From Actinomadura sp. DC4 (GTDB lineage: Bacteria > Actinomycetota > Actinomycetes > Streptosporangiales > Streptosporangiaceae), in NCBI RefSeq assembly GCF_030406325.1, contig NZ_JAUEQY010000024.1, forward strand, positions 118,473-182,472: DNA of 64,000 bases, written 5' to 3'. The notes below the pieces were generated by a model, which searched no databases, was not told the DNA's origin, and saw only the letters and a list, made by a program, of their open reading frames with translations. The position numbers and the translations under genes were made by a program. Of the stretch, positions 1-7,836 are shown piece after piece; the first letter of the stretch is position 1, and the number at the start of each line of letters is the position of its first letter.

Positions 1-332
1 CCGCCATGCAGGACCTGGCCGCGCGGTCCGGGACCGTCCTCGCCGAGGGCACCGAGTCACTGTCGCTGCTGCCGCTCACCGGCGGCACCGCCGGCCTGCG
101 CGCCGCGCTGGCGAGCGGCGACACGGTCGTCGCCTACAAGTTCGGCCAGGTCGCCGGCGAGGTGCTGGCCGCGGTCGCCGAGGCCGGCCGGCTGGACGAG
201 GCGGTGTACGGCGCGCGGCTCGGCCTGCCCGGCGAGGACGTCCGGCGGGCCGCCGAGATCGCCGGGCCGGTGCCGTACCTGTCGACCCTGATCGTGCCCG
301 GCCGCCGTACGGGCCTGGGCGGGAAACTGTGA
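1..332 (+). CDS. cobI: Precorrin-2 / cobalt-factor II C20-methyltransferase, 3' end only
   Basis: This is the last ~109 codons of a gene that enters from the left edge, in the frame starting at base 3. The protein would methylate C20 of (cobalt-)precorrin-2 using SAM in corrin-ring synthesis. Its C-terminal segments, such as VVAYKFGQVAGEVLAAV and EAVYGARLGLPGEDV, resemble the end of the CobI/CbiL methyltransferase fold, and it sits directly before cobM/cbiF. The N-terminal SAM-binding half lies outside the window, so the assignment rests on C-terminal pattern plus context. Its TGA overlaps the GTG upstream candidate start of the next gene. Another tetrapyrrole methylase is possible but less likely, because the other members are accounted for downstream. 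Confidence 0.8.
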   Translation, partial: AMQDLAARSGTVLAEGTESLSLLPLTGGTAGLRAALASGDTVVAYKFGQVAGEVLAAVAEAGRLDEAVYGARLGLPGEDVRRAAEIAGPVPYLSTLIVPGRRTGLGGKL

Positions 333-346
333 GCGAGGGAGAGGCC

Positions 347-1141
347 ATGGACGGCCGGGTGGTGTTCGTCGGTGCCGGCCCCGGAGCCGCCGACCTGCTG
401 ACGTTCCGCGCCGCGAAGGCGATCGCCGAAGCGGACGTCGTGATCTGGGCGGCCAGCCTCGTGCACGAGGACGTCCTCCAGCACGCGAGCGCCGATGCGG
501 AGATCGTCGACTCGGCGCGGCTGCCGATGGAGGGCGTGCTGCCCTACTACGAGCGCGCCGCCGCCGAGGGACTCACCGTCGCCCGGATCCACTCCGGCGA
601 CCCGGCGCTGTGGGGCGCGCTGCAGGAACAGCTCGACCGCTGCCACGAGCTCGGCCTCGCCACCGAGATCATCCCCGGCGTGTCGAGCTTCTCCGCGGTC
701 GCCGCCGCGGCCGGCCGCGAGCTGACCATCCCCGAGGTCGCCCAATCGGTGATCCTCACGCGCCTGGGCGGCGGCAAGACGCCGATGCCGCCCGGCGAGG
801 AGGTGCGGGAGTTCGCCCGGCACGGCACGACGATGGCGCTGTTCCTGTCGGCGGCCCGGTCCCGTCAGCTCCAGGAGGAGCTGCTGGAGGGCGGCTACCC
901 GCCCGGCACGCCGTGCGTCGTCGCGTACCAGTGCACGTGGCCGGAGGAGCTGATCGTCTCCTGCCGTCTCGACGAGCTGGCCGACACCGTGCGGGCGCAC
1001 AAGCTGTGGAAGCACACGCTCGTCCTGGTCGGCCCGGCGCTGGAGGCGGGCGGCACGCGCTCGCACCTCTACCACCCCGGTCACTTCCACGGTCACCGGC
1101 GTGCCGAGCCCGGGGCGCGGAAGGTGCTCCGGGGTGGCTGA
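347..1141 (+). CDS. cobM: Precorrin-4 / cobalt-precorrin-4 C11-methyltransferase
   Basis: SAM-dependent methylation of C11 of (cobalt-)precorrin-4, a cytoplasmic step of cobalamin synthesis. The protein opens with the tetrapyrrole-methylase loop VVFVGAGPGAADLLT and carries IHSGDPALWGAL and IIPGVSSFSAVAAAAG, which are typical of CobM/CbiF. Length (~264 aa) fits the family (~250-260). I chose ATG 347 because AGGGAGAGG precedes it and family members begin two or three residues before the VGAGPG loop. A GTG at 329 overlapping the previous stop would add six residues. The C-terminus (after about residue 240) is Gly/His/Arg-rich and not conserved. The next gene's likely start lies within its last codons. 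Confidence 0.93.
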   Translation: MDGRVVFVGAGPGAADLLTFRAAKAIAEADVVIWAASLVHEDVLQHASADAEIVDSARLPMEGVLPYYERAAAEGLTVARIHSGDPALWGALQEQLDRCHELGLATEIIPGVSSFSAVAAAAGRELTIPEVAQSVILTRLGGGKTPMPPGEEVREFARHGTTMALFLSAARSRQLQEELLEGGYPPGTPCVVAYQCTWPEELIVSCRLDELADTVRAHKLWKHTLVLVGPALEAGGTRSHLYHPGHFHGHRRAEPGARKVLRGG

Positions 1142-2285
1142 CCGGCCCTACGAACCCGACCTGCCGCGCACCATGAAGGTGCGCCAGAAGGCGCTGCGCA
1201 CCGGCTGGACCACGGGCACCTGCGCCTCGGCGGCGGCCAAGGCGGCCACCGAGGCCCTGACCTCCCAGCGGCCTCAGGACGTGGTCGAGGTGGCGCTGCC
1301 GTCGGGGCGGCGAGTGACGTTCGCCGTTGATTCGTGCCTGATCCGCGCCGACCGGGCCGAGGCAGTGGTGATCAAGGACGCGGGCGACGATCCTGACGTG
1401 ACGCACGGTGCCCGGCTGACCGCGACCGCCTCATGGCGGCCCGAACCCGGCATCGAGCTCGACGGCGGAATCGGCGTCGGCGTCGTCACCAAGCCCGGCC
1501 TCGGCCTGGACCTGGGCGGCCCGGCGATCAATCCGGTGCCGCGCAAGATGATCGAACAGGCAGTGGGGGAGTCGGTGGATCTGAAGACGCGGGGCGTACG
1601 TGTCGTCATCTCGGTGCCCGATGGGGAGACGATGGCGCGCAAGACGACCAACAAACGGCTCGGCATCCTTGGCGGGATCTCGATCCTGGGCACGACCGGC
1701 ATCGTGCGCCCGTTCTCGACGGCGTCGTGGCGGGCGAGCGTGGAGCAGGCGGTGGCGGTGATGGCCGCCCAGGGTGAGAAGACGCTCGTCCTGTGCACGG
1801 GGGGCCGGACCGAGAAGGGCGCCATGCGGCTGCTGCCGCAGCTGCCCGGCGTCTGCTTCGTCGAGGTCGGCGACTTCACCGGCGCGGCGCTGCGGCGCGC
1901 GGTGGAGCACGGCGTCCGGCAGGTGGTGTTCGTCGGCATGGCGGGCAAGCTCACCAAGCTCGCCTCCGGCGTGCTCATGACGCACTACACGCGCTCGCGC
2001 GTCGACACCGCCCTGCTCGCCGAGATCACCACGTCGATGGGCGGGTCGGAGGAGCTGGCCGGGCAGGTGGCCGAGGCCAACACGGCGCGGCACGCGTACG
2101 AGCTGTGGGAGGCCGGAGGGCTGCTCGGCCGCGCCGGGCGCGAGCTGTGCCGGCGGGTCGCCGGGGTCCTGGAGCAGTTCGCCGCCGAGGCCGCGCCGGA
2201 GAGCCCGGGCATCGCCGCACAGGTCGTGCTGGTCGACTTCACCGGGCAACGGATGATCGCGATGTACGGGCGGCTCGGCCGATGA
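1134..2285 (+). CDS. cbiD: Cobalt-precorrin-5B C1-methyltransferase CbiD
   Basis: CbiD methylates C1 of cobalt-precorrin-5B during ring contraction in the cobalt-early pathway. The N-terminal block LRTGWTTGTCASAAAKAA is the family hallmark. GIGVGVVTKPGLGLDLGGPAINPVPR and the later GMAGKLTKLASGVLMTHY also match CbiD. GTG 1134 overlaps the cobM stop by eight bases and gives ~383 aa, normal for the family. An upstream GTG at 1101 would add 11 non-conserved residues. The 3' end overlaps cbiET by four bases (ATGA). Together with CbiX and CbiG, it argues for early cobalt insertion rather than the strictly oxygen-dependent CobG/CobF route. Confidence 0.95.
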   Translation: MADRPYEPDLPRTMKVRQKALRTGWTTGTCASAAAKAATEALTSQRPQDVVEVALPSGRRVTFAVDSCLIRADRAEAVVIKDAGDDPDVTHGARLTATASWRPEPGIELDGGIGVGVVTKPGLGLDLGGPAINPVPRKMIEQAVGESVDLKTRGVRVVISVPDGETMARKTTNKRLGILGGISILGTTGIVRPFSTASWRASVEQAVAVMAAQGEKTLVLCTGGRTEKGAMRLLPQLPGVCFVEVGDFTGAALRRAVEHGVRQVVFVGMAGKLTKLASGVLMTHYTRSRVDTALLAEITTSMGGSEELAGQVAEANTARHAYELWEAGGLLGRAGRELCRRVAGVLEQFAAEAAPESPGIAAQVVLVDFTGQRMIAMYGRLGR

Positions 2286-3457
2286 TCACGGTCGTCGGCT
2301 GCGACGGGTCGCCGTTGCCGCAGCGGGCGATGGACCGCCTCGGCGCCGCCGTCCTCGTCGCCGGCGGCCGGCGGCACCTGGAGGCGGTACGCCCGCCCGC
2401 GCACGTACGCCAGGTCGTCATGGGCGACGTCGCGGCGGCGCTGGACGCCGTCGAGGCGTCCGCCGACGACGGGGTGGTCGTGCTGGCGAGCGGCGACCCG
2501 GGGTTCTTCGGGATCGTCCGCGCGCTGCGCGAGCGCGGCCACGCGCCCGAGGTGCTACCCGCGGTCTCCTCGGTGGCCGGGGCGTTCGCCCGGATCGGGC
2601 TGCCGTGGGACGACGTCGTGGTGACGAGCGCGCACGGCCGCGACCCGCGCACGGCGGTGAACGCCTGCCGGGCGATGGCCAAGACCGCGGTGTTCACCGC
2701 GCCCGGCTTCGGGCCCGCGGCGCTCGGCGCGGAGCTCGCCGGCTGGGACCGTACGCTCCACGTCGCCGAGCGCCTGGGTGGTCCGGACGAGCGCGTCACC
2801 CGGTGCACGCCGGCCGAGGCGGCGGCCCGCGACTGGGCCGAGCCGAACGTCGTCCTCGCCGTACGAGAAGGTGCTCTGGGGGCTCCCGCACGGCGGCACA
2901 ACCAGCCCGCGTCGCCGCCGCGCACCCACTCCGGCGACTCGTACCGGCACCGCGCCGGGATGATCACCAAGTGGGAGGTGCGCGCGGTCGCCCTGGCCCG
3001 GCTGCGGCCGACCCTGGGCATGCTCGTCTGGGACGTCGGCGCGGGCAGCGGCTCGGTCGGCATCGAGTGCGCCGAACACCACGCGGCCGTCATCGCGATC
3101 GAGCGCGACCCGGCGGCGCGTGATCTCATCCGCCACAACGCGGGCACGGCGGACGTCCGCGTCGTGGCGGAGAGCGCGCCGGAGGCCTTCGACGGACTGC
3201 CCGACCCCGATGCCGTCTTCGTCGGCGGCGGGGGCCTGGAGGCGCTGAGCGGCGTGCTGGCGCGTGGTCCGAAGACGGTCGTGGCGACGTACGCCGCCGT
3301 CGACCGGGCCGCCCTGGCCCGCCGCCTGATGGCCGACGCCGGCTACGCGGTGGAGGGCGGGCAACTGTCCGCCGCGCGCTTCGCCGACCTGCCGGGCGGC
3401 TCGTTCCGCCTCGACGCGCAGAACCCGGTGTTCCTGCTGGCGGGGAGCGCGTCATGA
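2282..3457 (+). CDS. cobL: Precorrin-6Y C5,15-methyltransferase (decarboxylating), CbiE-CbiT fusion
   Basis: A bifunctional enzyme that methylates C5 and C15 and removes the C12 acetate carboxyl of the reduced precorrin-6 intermediate. Residues ~1-200 form the CbiE tetrapyrrole-methylase domain (VVLASGDPGFFGIVRAL, LPAVSSVAGAFARIGLPW). Residues ~225-391 form the CbiT Rossmann methyltransferase (HRAGMITKWEVRA, then the SAM loop VWDVGAGSGSVGIE and DAVFVGGGG). ATG 2282 overlaps the cbiD stop in ATGA, and the gene's own stop overlaps cbiGH the same way. Length (391 aa) is slightly short for CobL (~400-420). The linker between the domains (around residues 198-222, rich in Arg/Pro/Ser) looks compressed and divergent but stays in frame. 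Confidence 0.95.
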   Translation: MITVVGCDGSPLPQRAMDRLGAAVLVAGGRRHLEAVRPPAHVRQVVMGDVAAALDAVEASADDGVVVLASGDPGFFGIVRALRERGHAPEVLPAVSSVAGAFARIGLPWDDVVVTSAHGRDPRTAVNACRAMAKTAVFTAPGFGPAALGAELAGWDRTLHVAERLGGPDERVTRCTPAEAAARDWAEPNVVLAVREGALGAPARRHNQPASPPRTHSGDSYRHRAGMITKWEVRAVALARLRPTLGMLVWDVGAGSGSVGIECAEHHAAVIAIERDPAARDLIRHNAGTADVRVVAESAPEAFDGLPDPDAVFVGGGGLEALSGVLARGPKTVVATYAAVDRAALARRLMADAGYAVEGGQLSAARFADLPGGSFRLDAQNPVFLLAGSAS

Positions 3458-5172
3458 TCGGAGTCGTCGCCGCGACGGCGAGCGGCCGTACCGCCGCCGA
3501 GGCGCTGCGGGCCGCCTGGCCGGACGAGGTGCGGCTGCTGACCGGGCAGAAGGCCGCCGACGCCCTGCGTGAGGCGTGGCGCACCTGCGACGCCGTGGTC
3601 AGCTTCCTCGCCGTCGGCGCGACCGTACGCGTGCTCGCGCCGCTTCTGGGCCACAAGAGCACCGACCCGGCGGTCGTGTGCGTGGACGAGTCGATGGCCT
3701 TCGCGGTGGCCGTGCTCGGCGGCCACCACGGCGCGAACCTCCTCGCCCGCCGCCTCACCGGCGTCCTCGGCTGCACGCCGGTGGTGACGACCGCGAGCGA
3801 CCAGAGCAACGTCACGCCGCTCGACTCCTGGGGCGCCGAACTCGGCTTCACCGTCCACAACCCCGACCTCCTCGCCCACGTCGGCGCGGCGGTGCTCTCG
3901 GGCGAACCCGTGCGGCTCGACGGCGCGGAGGGCTGGCCGCTGCCGCCCCTGCCGCCGAACGTCTCGCCGCAGGCTCCCGCCGGCGGCCACCGCGTCCTCG
4001 TCACCGACCAGGCCGAGCACTCCTGCATGTGCCACCAAGGATGGTTCGACGGCGCGCTCGTCTACCGGCCGAAGTCGCTCGTCGTGGGCGTCGGCTCGGC
4101 CCGCGGCGTCGCCGCCGGCGAGGTCGCCGCGCTGGTCGACGCGGCGCTGGCCTCCGGCGAGCTCGCCGCGGAGTCGGTGCGCTGCCTGGCCACCGCCGAC
4201 CTGAAGGCCGACGAGGAGGGCATCCTCCAGGTGGCCCGCGAACGCGGCTGGCCGGTCGTCACCCACCCCGCCGCCGCCCTCGCCGCCGTCGACGTGCCCA
4301 ACCCGTCGGAGGTCGTACGCGCCGAGGTCGGCACGCCCAGCGTCGCCGAGGCCGCCGCGCTGCTGTCGGCCGGCGGCGGCGCGCTGGTCGTCCCCAAGCA
4401 CAAGTCGGCGAACGCCACCGCGGCCGTCGCCCGGCTCCGCCCGCGCGGGCGGCTGTCGATCGTCGGCCTCGGCCCGGGCGCGCGCGACCTGCTCACGCCC
4501 CGGGCCGTGACCGCGCTCCAGCGATCGTCGGTGGTCGTCGGCCTGGACCAGTACGTCTCCCAGGTACGCGACCTCCTCCGCCCCGGCACGCGCGTGCTCG
4601 CCTCCGGCCTGGGCCAGGAGGAGGAACGGGCGCGTACGGCGGTCGAGGAGGCCACCGCGGGCCATGCCGTCGCGCTGATCGGCTCCGGCGACGCGGGGGT
4701 GTACGCCATGGCGAGCCCGGCCCTGGAGTTCGCCGGCCCCGGCATCGACGTCGAGGGCGTGCCCGGCATCACCGCGGCGGTGGCCGCGTCCGGGCTCCTG
4801 GGCGCGCCGCTCGGCCACGACCACGCCTACATCTCCCTGTCGGACCTGCACACGCCGTGGGAGGTCATCGAGCGCCGCGTGACCGCCGCGGCCGAGGGCG
4901 ACTTCACGGTGTGCTTCTACAACCCGCGCAGCCGCGCCCGCGCCTGGCAGCTCGGCCGGGCGCTGGGCATCCTGGCCGGGCACCGCCCGCCGTCGACACC
5001 GGTCGGATTCGTCCGCAACGCCGCCCGTACGGACGAGAGCGTGACGCTGACGACGCTCGCGGAGTTCGACCCCGCGGCGGTCGACATGTTCACCGTCGTG
5101 GTCGTGGGATCGAGCCGCAGCCGCACGGTGGCGGGGCGTTTCGTCACCCCCAGGGGGTACCGATGGGCCTGA
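3454..5172 (+). CDS. cbiGH: CbiG-CbiH fusion: cobalt-precorrin-5A hydrolase / precorrin-3B C17-methyltransferase
   Basis: A two-domain corrin enzyme. The N-terminal part (to ~residue 320) is CbiG/CobE-like (SFLAVGATVRVLAPLLGHKSTDPAVVCVDE region; C-terminal LATADLKADEEG ... NPSEVV ... GTPSVAEAAAL), which opens the delta-lactone and releases the C20 fragment. From ~residue 327 comes a complete C17-methyltransferase (IVGLGPGARDLLTPRA, ALIGSGDAGVYAMA, GVPGITAAVAASGLLGAPLGHD, CFYNPRSRARAW). The domains are the ring-contraction partners, and such fusions are known in actinobacteria. Length is 572 aa. ATG 3454 overlaps the previous stop (ATGA). The ferredoxin gene begins ten bases before the stop. 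Confidence 0.94.
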   Translation: MIGVVAATASGRTAAEALRAAWPDEVRLLTGQKAADALREAWRTCDAVVSFLAVGATVRVLAPLLGHKSTDPAVVCVDESMAFAVAVLGGHHGANLLARRLTGVLGCTPVVTTASDQSNVTPLDSWGAELGFTVHNPDLLAHVGAAVLSGEPVRLDGAEGWPLPPLPPNVSPQAPAGGHRVLVTDQAEHSCMCHQGWFDGALVYRPKSLVVGVGSARGVAAGEVAALVDAALASGELAAESVRCLATADLKADEEGILQVARERGWPVVTHPAAALAAVDVPNPSEVVRAEVGTPSVAEAAALLSAGGGALVVPKHKSANATAAVARLRPRGRLSIVGLGPGARDLLTPRAVTALQRSSVVVGLDQYVSQVRDLLRPGTRVLASGLGQEEERARTAVEEATAGHAVALIGSGDAGVYAMASPALEFAGPGIDVEGVPGITAAVAASGLLGAPLGHDHAYISLSDLHTPWEVIERRVTAAAEGDFTVCFYNPRSRARAWQLGRALGILAGHRPPSTPVGFVRNAARTDESVTLTTLAEFDPAAVDMFTVVVVGSSRSRTVAGRFVTPRGYRWA

Positions 5173-5354
5173 GTCCCGTACGGGTCACCTCCCGCTGCAC
5201 GGGCTGCGGCGCGTGCCTGCTGACCTGCCCCGAGCGTGCCCTGCGTCCTTACACCGGCTGGACGGAGAGCCCGCTGTACGTCCTGGCGGACCGCTGCACC
5301 GGATGCGGTGACTGCGTCGAGGTCTGCCCCGCGGATGCGATCGAGGAGAAATGA
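5163..5354 (+). CDS. Small 2[4Fe-4S] ferredoxin embedded in the cobalamin operon
   Basis: A 63-aa protein with two CxxCxxCxxxCP clusters (CTGCGACLLTCP near residues 12-23 and CTGCGDCVEVCP near 46-57), spaced as in bacterial 2[4Fe-4S] ferredoxins. The first lies after SPVRVTSR and the second before ADAIEEK. ATG 5163 overlaps the cbiGH stop region by ten bases, and its own stop overlaps cbiC in ATGA, so it is locked into the operon translationally. No enzymatic domain is present, so an electron-carrier role is inferred. Plausible partners are a corrin-pathway reductase, or a redox enzyme encoded outside the window. Which partner it serves cannot be read from this sequence. Confidence 0.92.
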   Translation: MGLSPVRVTSRCTGCGACLLTCPERALRPYTGWTESPLYVLADRCTGCGDCVEVCPADAIEEK

Positions 5355-5938
5355 GAACCATCCACCCGATTGAGACGAGGTCGCTGGAGATCCTGCGCTC
5401 GCGCGTCGACCTCACCTCGATGCCTCCCCTCAGCCGGGCCGTCGCCGAGCGCGTGATCCACGCCAGCGCCGACCTGGAGTACGCCACCGACCTCGTCACC
5501 GACGAGGCTCACCTGCGGCAGGGCCTGCGGGCGCTGCGCGACGGTGCCCCGATCGTCACCGACGTCGCGATGGTCGCCGCCGGGATCACCACGAGGTCGG
5601 CGATCTGCTCGATCGGCGACCCGGCGGTCGCGGCGCTGGCGAAGGAGCAGGACCTGACGCGGTCCGCGGCGGCGGTGCGGCTGTCCTACGTCAAGTCGGG
5701 GCCGGGCGCGGTGTGGGTCGTCGGCTGTGCCCCGACCGCGCTGGAGGAGATCATCGAGTGCGGCGTGGGCCCGGCGCTGGTCATCGGCCTGCCGGTCGGT
5801 TTCGTGGGGGCCGCCGAGTCGAAGGCGGCACTGCGCGAGAGCGGCCTGCCCGCCGTCAGCAACGTGTCGGAGAAGGGCGGCTCGGCAGTGGCCGCGGCCG
5901 CCGTGAACGCCCTGCTCTACCACGGGGGAGAGGCATGA
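5351..5938 (+). CDS. cbiC: Precorrin-8X / cobalt-precorrin-8 methylmutase
   Basis: Moves the methyl group from C11 to C12 to give (cob)hydrogenobyrinate, without a cofactor. The family block ERVIHASADLEYATDL includes the His (about residue 37) taken as catalytic in CobH/CbiC. VWVVGCAPTALEEII and GLPVGFVGAAESKAALRES are also diagnostic. Its 195 aa is near the family norm (~205-215). Both ends overlap neighbours by four bases (ferredoxin upstream, cbiX downstream). No oddities. Confidence 0.96.
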   Translation: MRTIHPIETRSLEILRSRVDLTSMPPLSRAVAERVIHASADLEYATDLVTDEAHLRQGLRALRDGAPIVTDVAMVAAGITTRSAICSIGDPAVAALAKEQDLTRSAAAVRLSYVKSGPGAVWVVGCAPTALEEIIECGVGPALVIGLPVGFVGAAESKAALRESGLPAVSNVSEKGGSAVAAAAVNALLYHGGEA

Positions 5939-6780
5939 CGCCGCTGCTGCTGGTCGGGCATGGGACGCGTGACGAGGCGGGCGTCGCGGAGTTCGCCCGT
6001 TTCGCCGAGCGTCTGCGCGCCCGGCTGCCCGTGGACGTGGCGGGCGGTTTCATCGAACTGTCCCCGCCCCCGCTGACCGACGCCGTCGCCGAGCTGTACG
6101 CCGCCGGCCACCGCCACGTCGCCGCCGTGCCCCTCGTGCTCGTCGCCGCCGGGCACGCCAAGGGCGACATGCCCGCCGCGCTCGCCCGCGAGCGGGAGCG
6201 CCACCCCGGGCTCACCTACGCGTACGGCCGGCCGCTCGGCCCGCACCCCACCCTGCTCGCGCTCCTGGAAGAGCGACTGGACGCCGTGCTGGACCGGGCC
6301 GACCGCGCCGACACCGCCGTGCTGCTGGTCGGCCGCGGCTCCACCGACCCGGACGCCAACGCCGAGGTCTGCAAGGCCGCGCGGCTGCTCTGGGAGGGGC
6401 GCGGCCTGGCCATGGTCGAGACCGCCTTCGTCTCCCTCGCGAGGCCGGGCGTGCCCGAGGGCCTCGAACGCTGCCGGCTCCTGGGCGCGGAGCGGATCGT
6501 CGTCCTGCCCTACTTCCTGTTCCCCGGCGTCCTGCCCGACCGCGTCGTCGCCGAGGCGCGGTCCTACGAGGGCGCCGAGGTGCGCTGCGCCGAGGTGATC
6601 GGCGACTGCGACGGCCTGGCCGACCTCGTGGTCGAGCGCTACGAGGAGGCCCTGCACGGCGACATCCGGATGAACTGCGACTCCTGCGTCTACCGCCTCC
6701 CGATGCCCGGCTTCGAGGACCGTGTCGGCGCGCCGCAGCACCCCCACCACCACCCTCACGACCATGACCATGCGCACTGA
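5935..6780 (+). CDS. cbiX: Sirohydrochlorin cobaltochelatase CbiX, long actinobacterial form with His-rich tail
   Basis: Inserts Co(II) into sirohydrochlorin at the start of the cobalt-early branch. The protein (281 aa) has two tandem CbiX half-domains: LLLVGHGTRDEAG at the N-terminus with a second His in AAGHAKGDMP, and a weaker repeat VLLVGRGSTDPDANAEV in the middle. The C-terminus has a conserved-looking MNCDSCVYRLPMPGFE segment, then PQHPHHHPHDHDHAH, a His-rich tail that probably binds metal. The CxxC plus His tail recalls metal-handling extensions of long CbiX proteins. ATG 5935 overlaps the cbiC stop. The tail region overlaps the start of cobC by 17 bases. A ferrochelatase role in sirohaem synthesis is an alternative, but the operon favours cobalt. 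Confidence 0.93.
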   Translation: MTPLLLVGHGTRDEAGVAEFARFAERLRARLPVDVAGGFIELSPPPLTDAVAELYAAGHRHVAAVPLVLVAAGHAKGDMPAALARERERHPGLTYAYGRPLGPHPTLLALLEERLDAVLDRADRADTAVLLVGRGSTDPDANAEVCKAARLLWEGRGLAMVETAFVSLARPGVPEGLERCRLLGAERIVVLPYFLFPGVLPDRVVAEARSYEGAEVRCAEVIGDCDGLADLVVERYEEALHGDIRMNCDSCVYRLPMPGFEDRVGAPQHPHHHPHDHDHAH

Positions 6781-7798
6781 CGTCGACCTGCGCCACCACG
6801 GCGACGCCGAGGTCGGCCCGGGCCTGGTCGACCTCGCGGTCAACGTACGGCCGGGCACGCCGCCCGCGTGGCTGGCCGCCCTGCTGCGCGACAGCGTGGC
6901 CGGCCTCGCCGCGTACCCGGACGCCTCCCGTGCCCGCGAGGCCGTGGCGCGCCGCCACGGACGGCCCGCCGACGAGGTCCTGCTCACCGCCGGCGCCGCG
7001 GAGGCGTTCGTGCTCCTCGCCCGTACGCTGGAGCCCCGCCGCGCCGTGGTGGTGCACCCACAGTTCACCGAGCCGGAGAGCGCGCTGCGGTCGGCGGGCC
7101 ACGAGGTCGAGCGGGTCGTCCTCGGCGGTGACTTCCGCCTCCGCCCGGTACCCGAGGACGCCGACCTCGTCATGGTCGGCAACCCGACCAACCCCACCTC
7201 GGTCCTGCACCCGGCCGCGGCCGTCGCGGCGCTGGCCCGGGAGGGCCGCGTCCTCGTCGTGGACGAGGCGTTCATGGACTGCGTGCCGGGCGAGATCGAG
7301 AGCCTGGCGAGCCGCCGCCTGCCCGGCGTGATCGTCCTCCGCAGCCTCACCAAGACGTGGGGGCTGGCCGGGCTGCGCGCGGGGTACGTCCTGGGCGAGC
7401 CGTCGCTCCTGGCGCGTCTCGCGGAGGCGCAGCCGCTCTGGTCGGTCTCCGCACCCGCGCTCGTGGCCGCCGAGGCGTGCGTGAGCCCCCGCGCGCTCGC
7501 CGAGGCCGACGCGTGGGCCCGCGGCCTCACGGCCGAGCGCGAGCGTCTCGTGGCCGCGCTCGGCGGTCTCGGCGTTCGCGTGGTGCCCGGGGGGCGGGCG
7601 TCGTTCGTGTGTGTGCACGTGCCGGACGGCCTGGCCGTACGAGAGGCGCTGCGGGCACGCGGGTACGCGGTCCGGCGCGGCGACACCTTTCCGGGTCTGG
7701 GTCCAGACTGGCTCCGCGTCGCCGTACGCGACGAGGCGACCAACCGCGCGTTCGTGTCCGAGTTCGCCGGAATCGTAGGATCCCGGCACCCCGTCTGA
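6764..7798 (+). CDS. cobC: CobC/CobD-type PLP aminotransferase, putative threonine-phosphate decarboxylase
   Basis: A class I/II PLP enzyme, ~344 aa. Visible features are VGNPTNPTSVLHP (cofactor and substrate pocket), LVVDEAFMDCVPGE, and the PLP-lysine motif RSLTKTWGLAGLRAGYVLG. In cobalamin operons this family is usually CobC (B. subtilis/Rhodobacter naming; CobD in Salmonella), which makes aminopropanol phosphate for the nucleotide loop. Histidinol-phosphate aminotransferases are close relatives, so context decides. ATG 6764 or 6770 is likely (both in frame). An upstream GTG at 6722 would lie deep in cbiX. It lies between cbiX and cobT, supporting the vitamin B12 role. Confidence 0.88.
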   Translation: MTMRTDVDLRHHGDAEVGPGLVDLAVNVRPGTPPAWLAALLRDSVAGLAAYPDASRAREAVARRHGRPADEVLLTAGAAEAFVLLARTLEPRRAVVVHPQFTEPESALRSAGHEVERVVLGGDFRLRPVPEDADLVMVGNPTNPTSVLHPAAAVAALAREGRVLVVDEAFMDCVPGEIESLASRRLPGVIVLRSLTKTWGLAGLRAGYVLGEPSLLARLAEAQPLWSVSAPALVAAEACVSPRALAEADAWARGLTAERERLVAALGGLGVRVVPGGRASFVCVHVPDGLAVREALRARGYAVRRGDTFPGLGPDWLRVAVRDEATNRAFVSEFAGIVGSRHPV

Positions 7799-7836
7799 CC
7801 GTCGTTTCAACCATCTGTCACTGCCCGAGGAGAGAC

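Noticed and set aside
134..1096. Long - strand open frame opposite cobI/cobM
   Set aside because: Frame-shadow of the coding strand in high-GC DNA; translation is low-complexity Arg/Gly with no family motif.
3343..4983. 546-aa - strand open frame opposite cbiGH
   Set aside because: The + strand encodes well-conserved CbiG and CbiH; the - frame is rich in Arg/Gly/His and has no domain signature.
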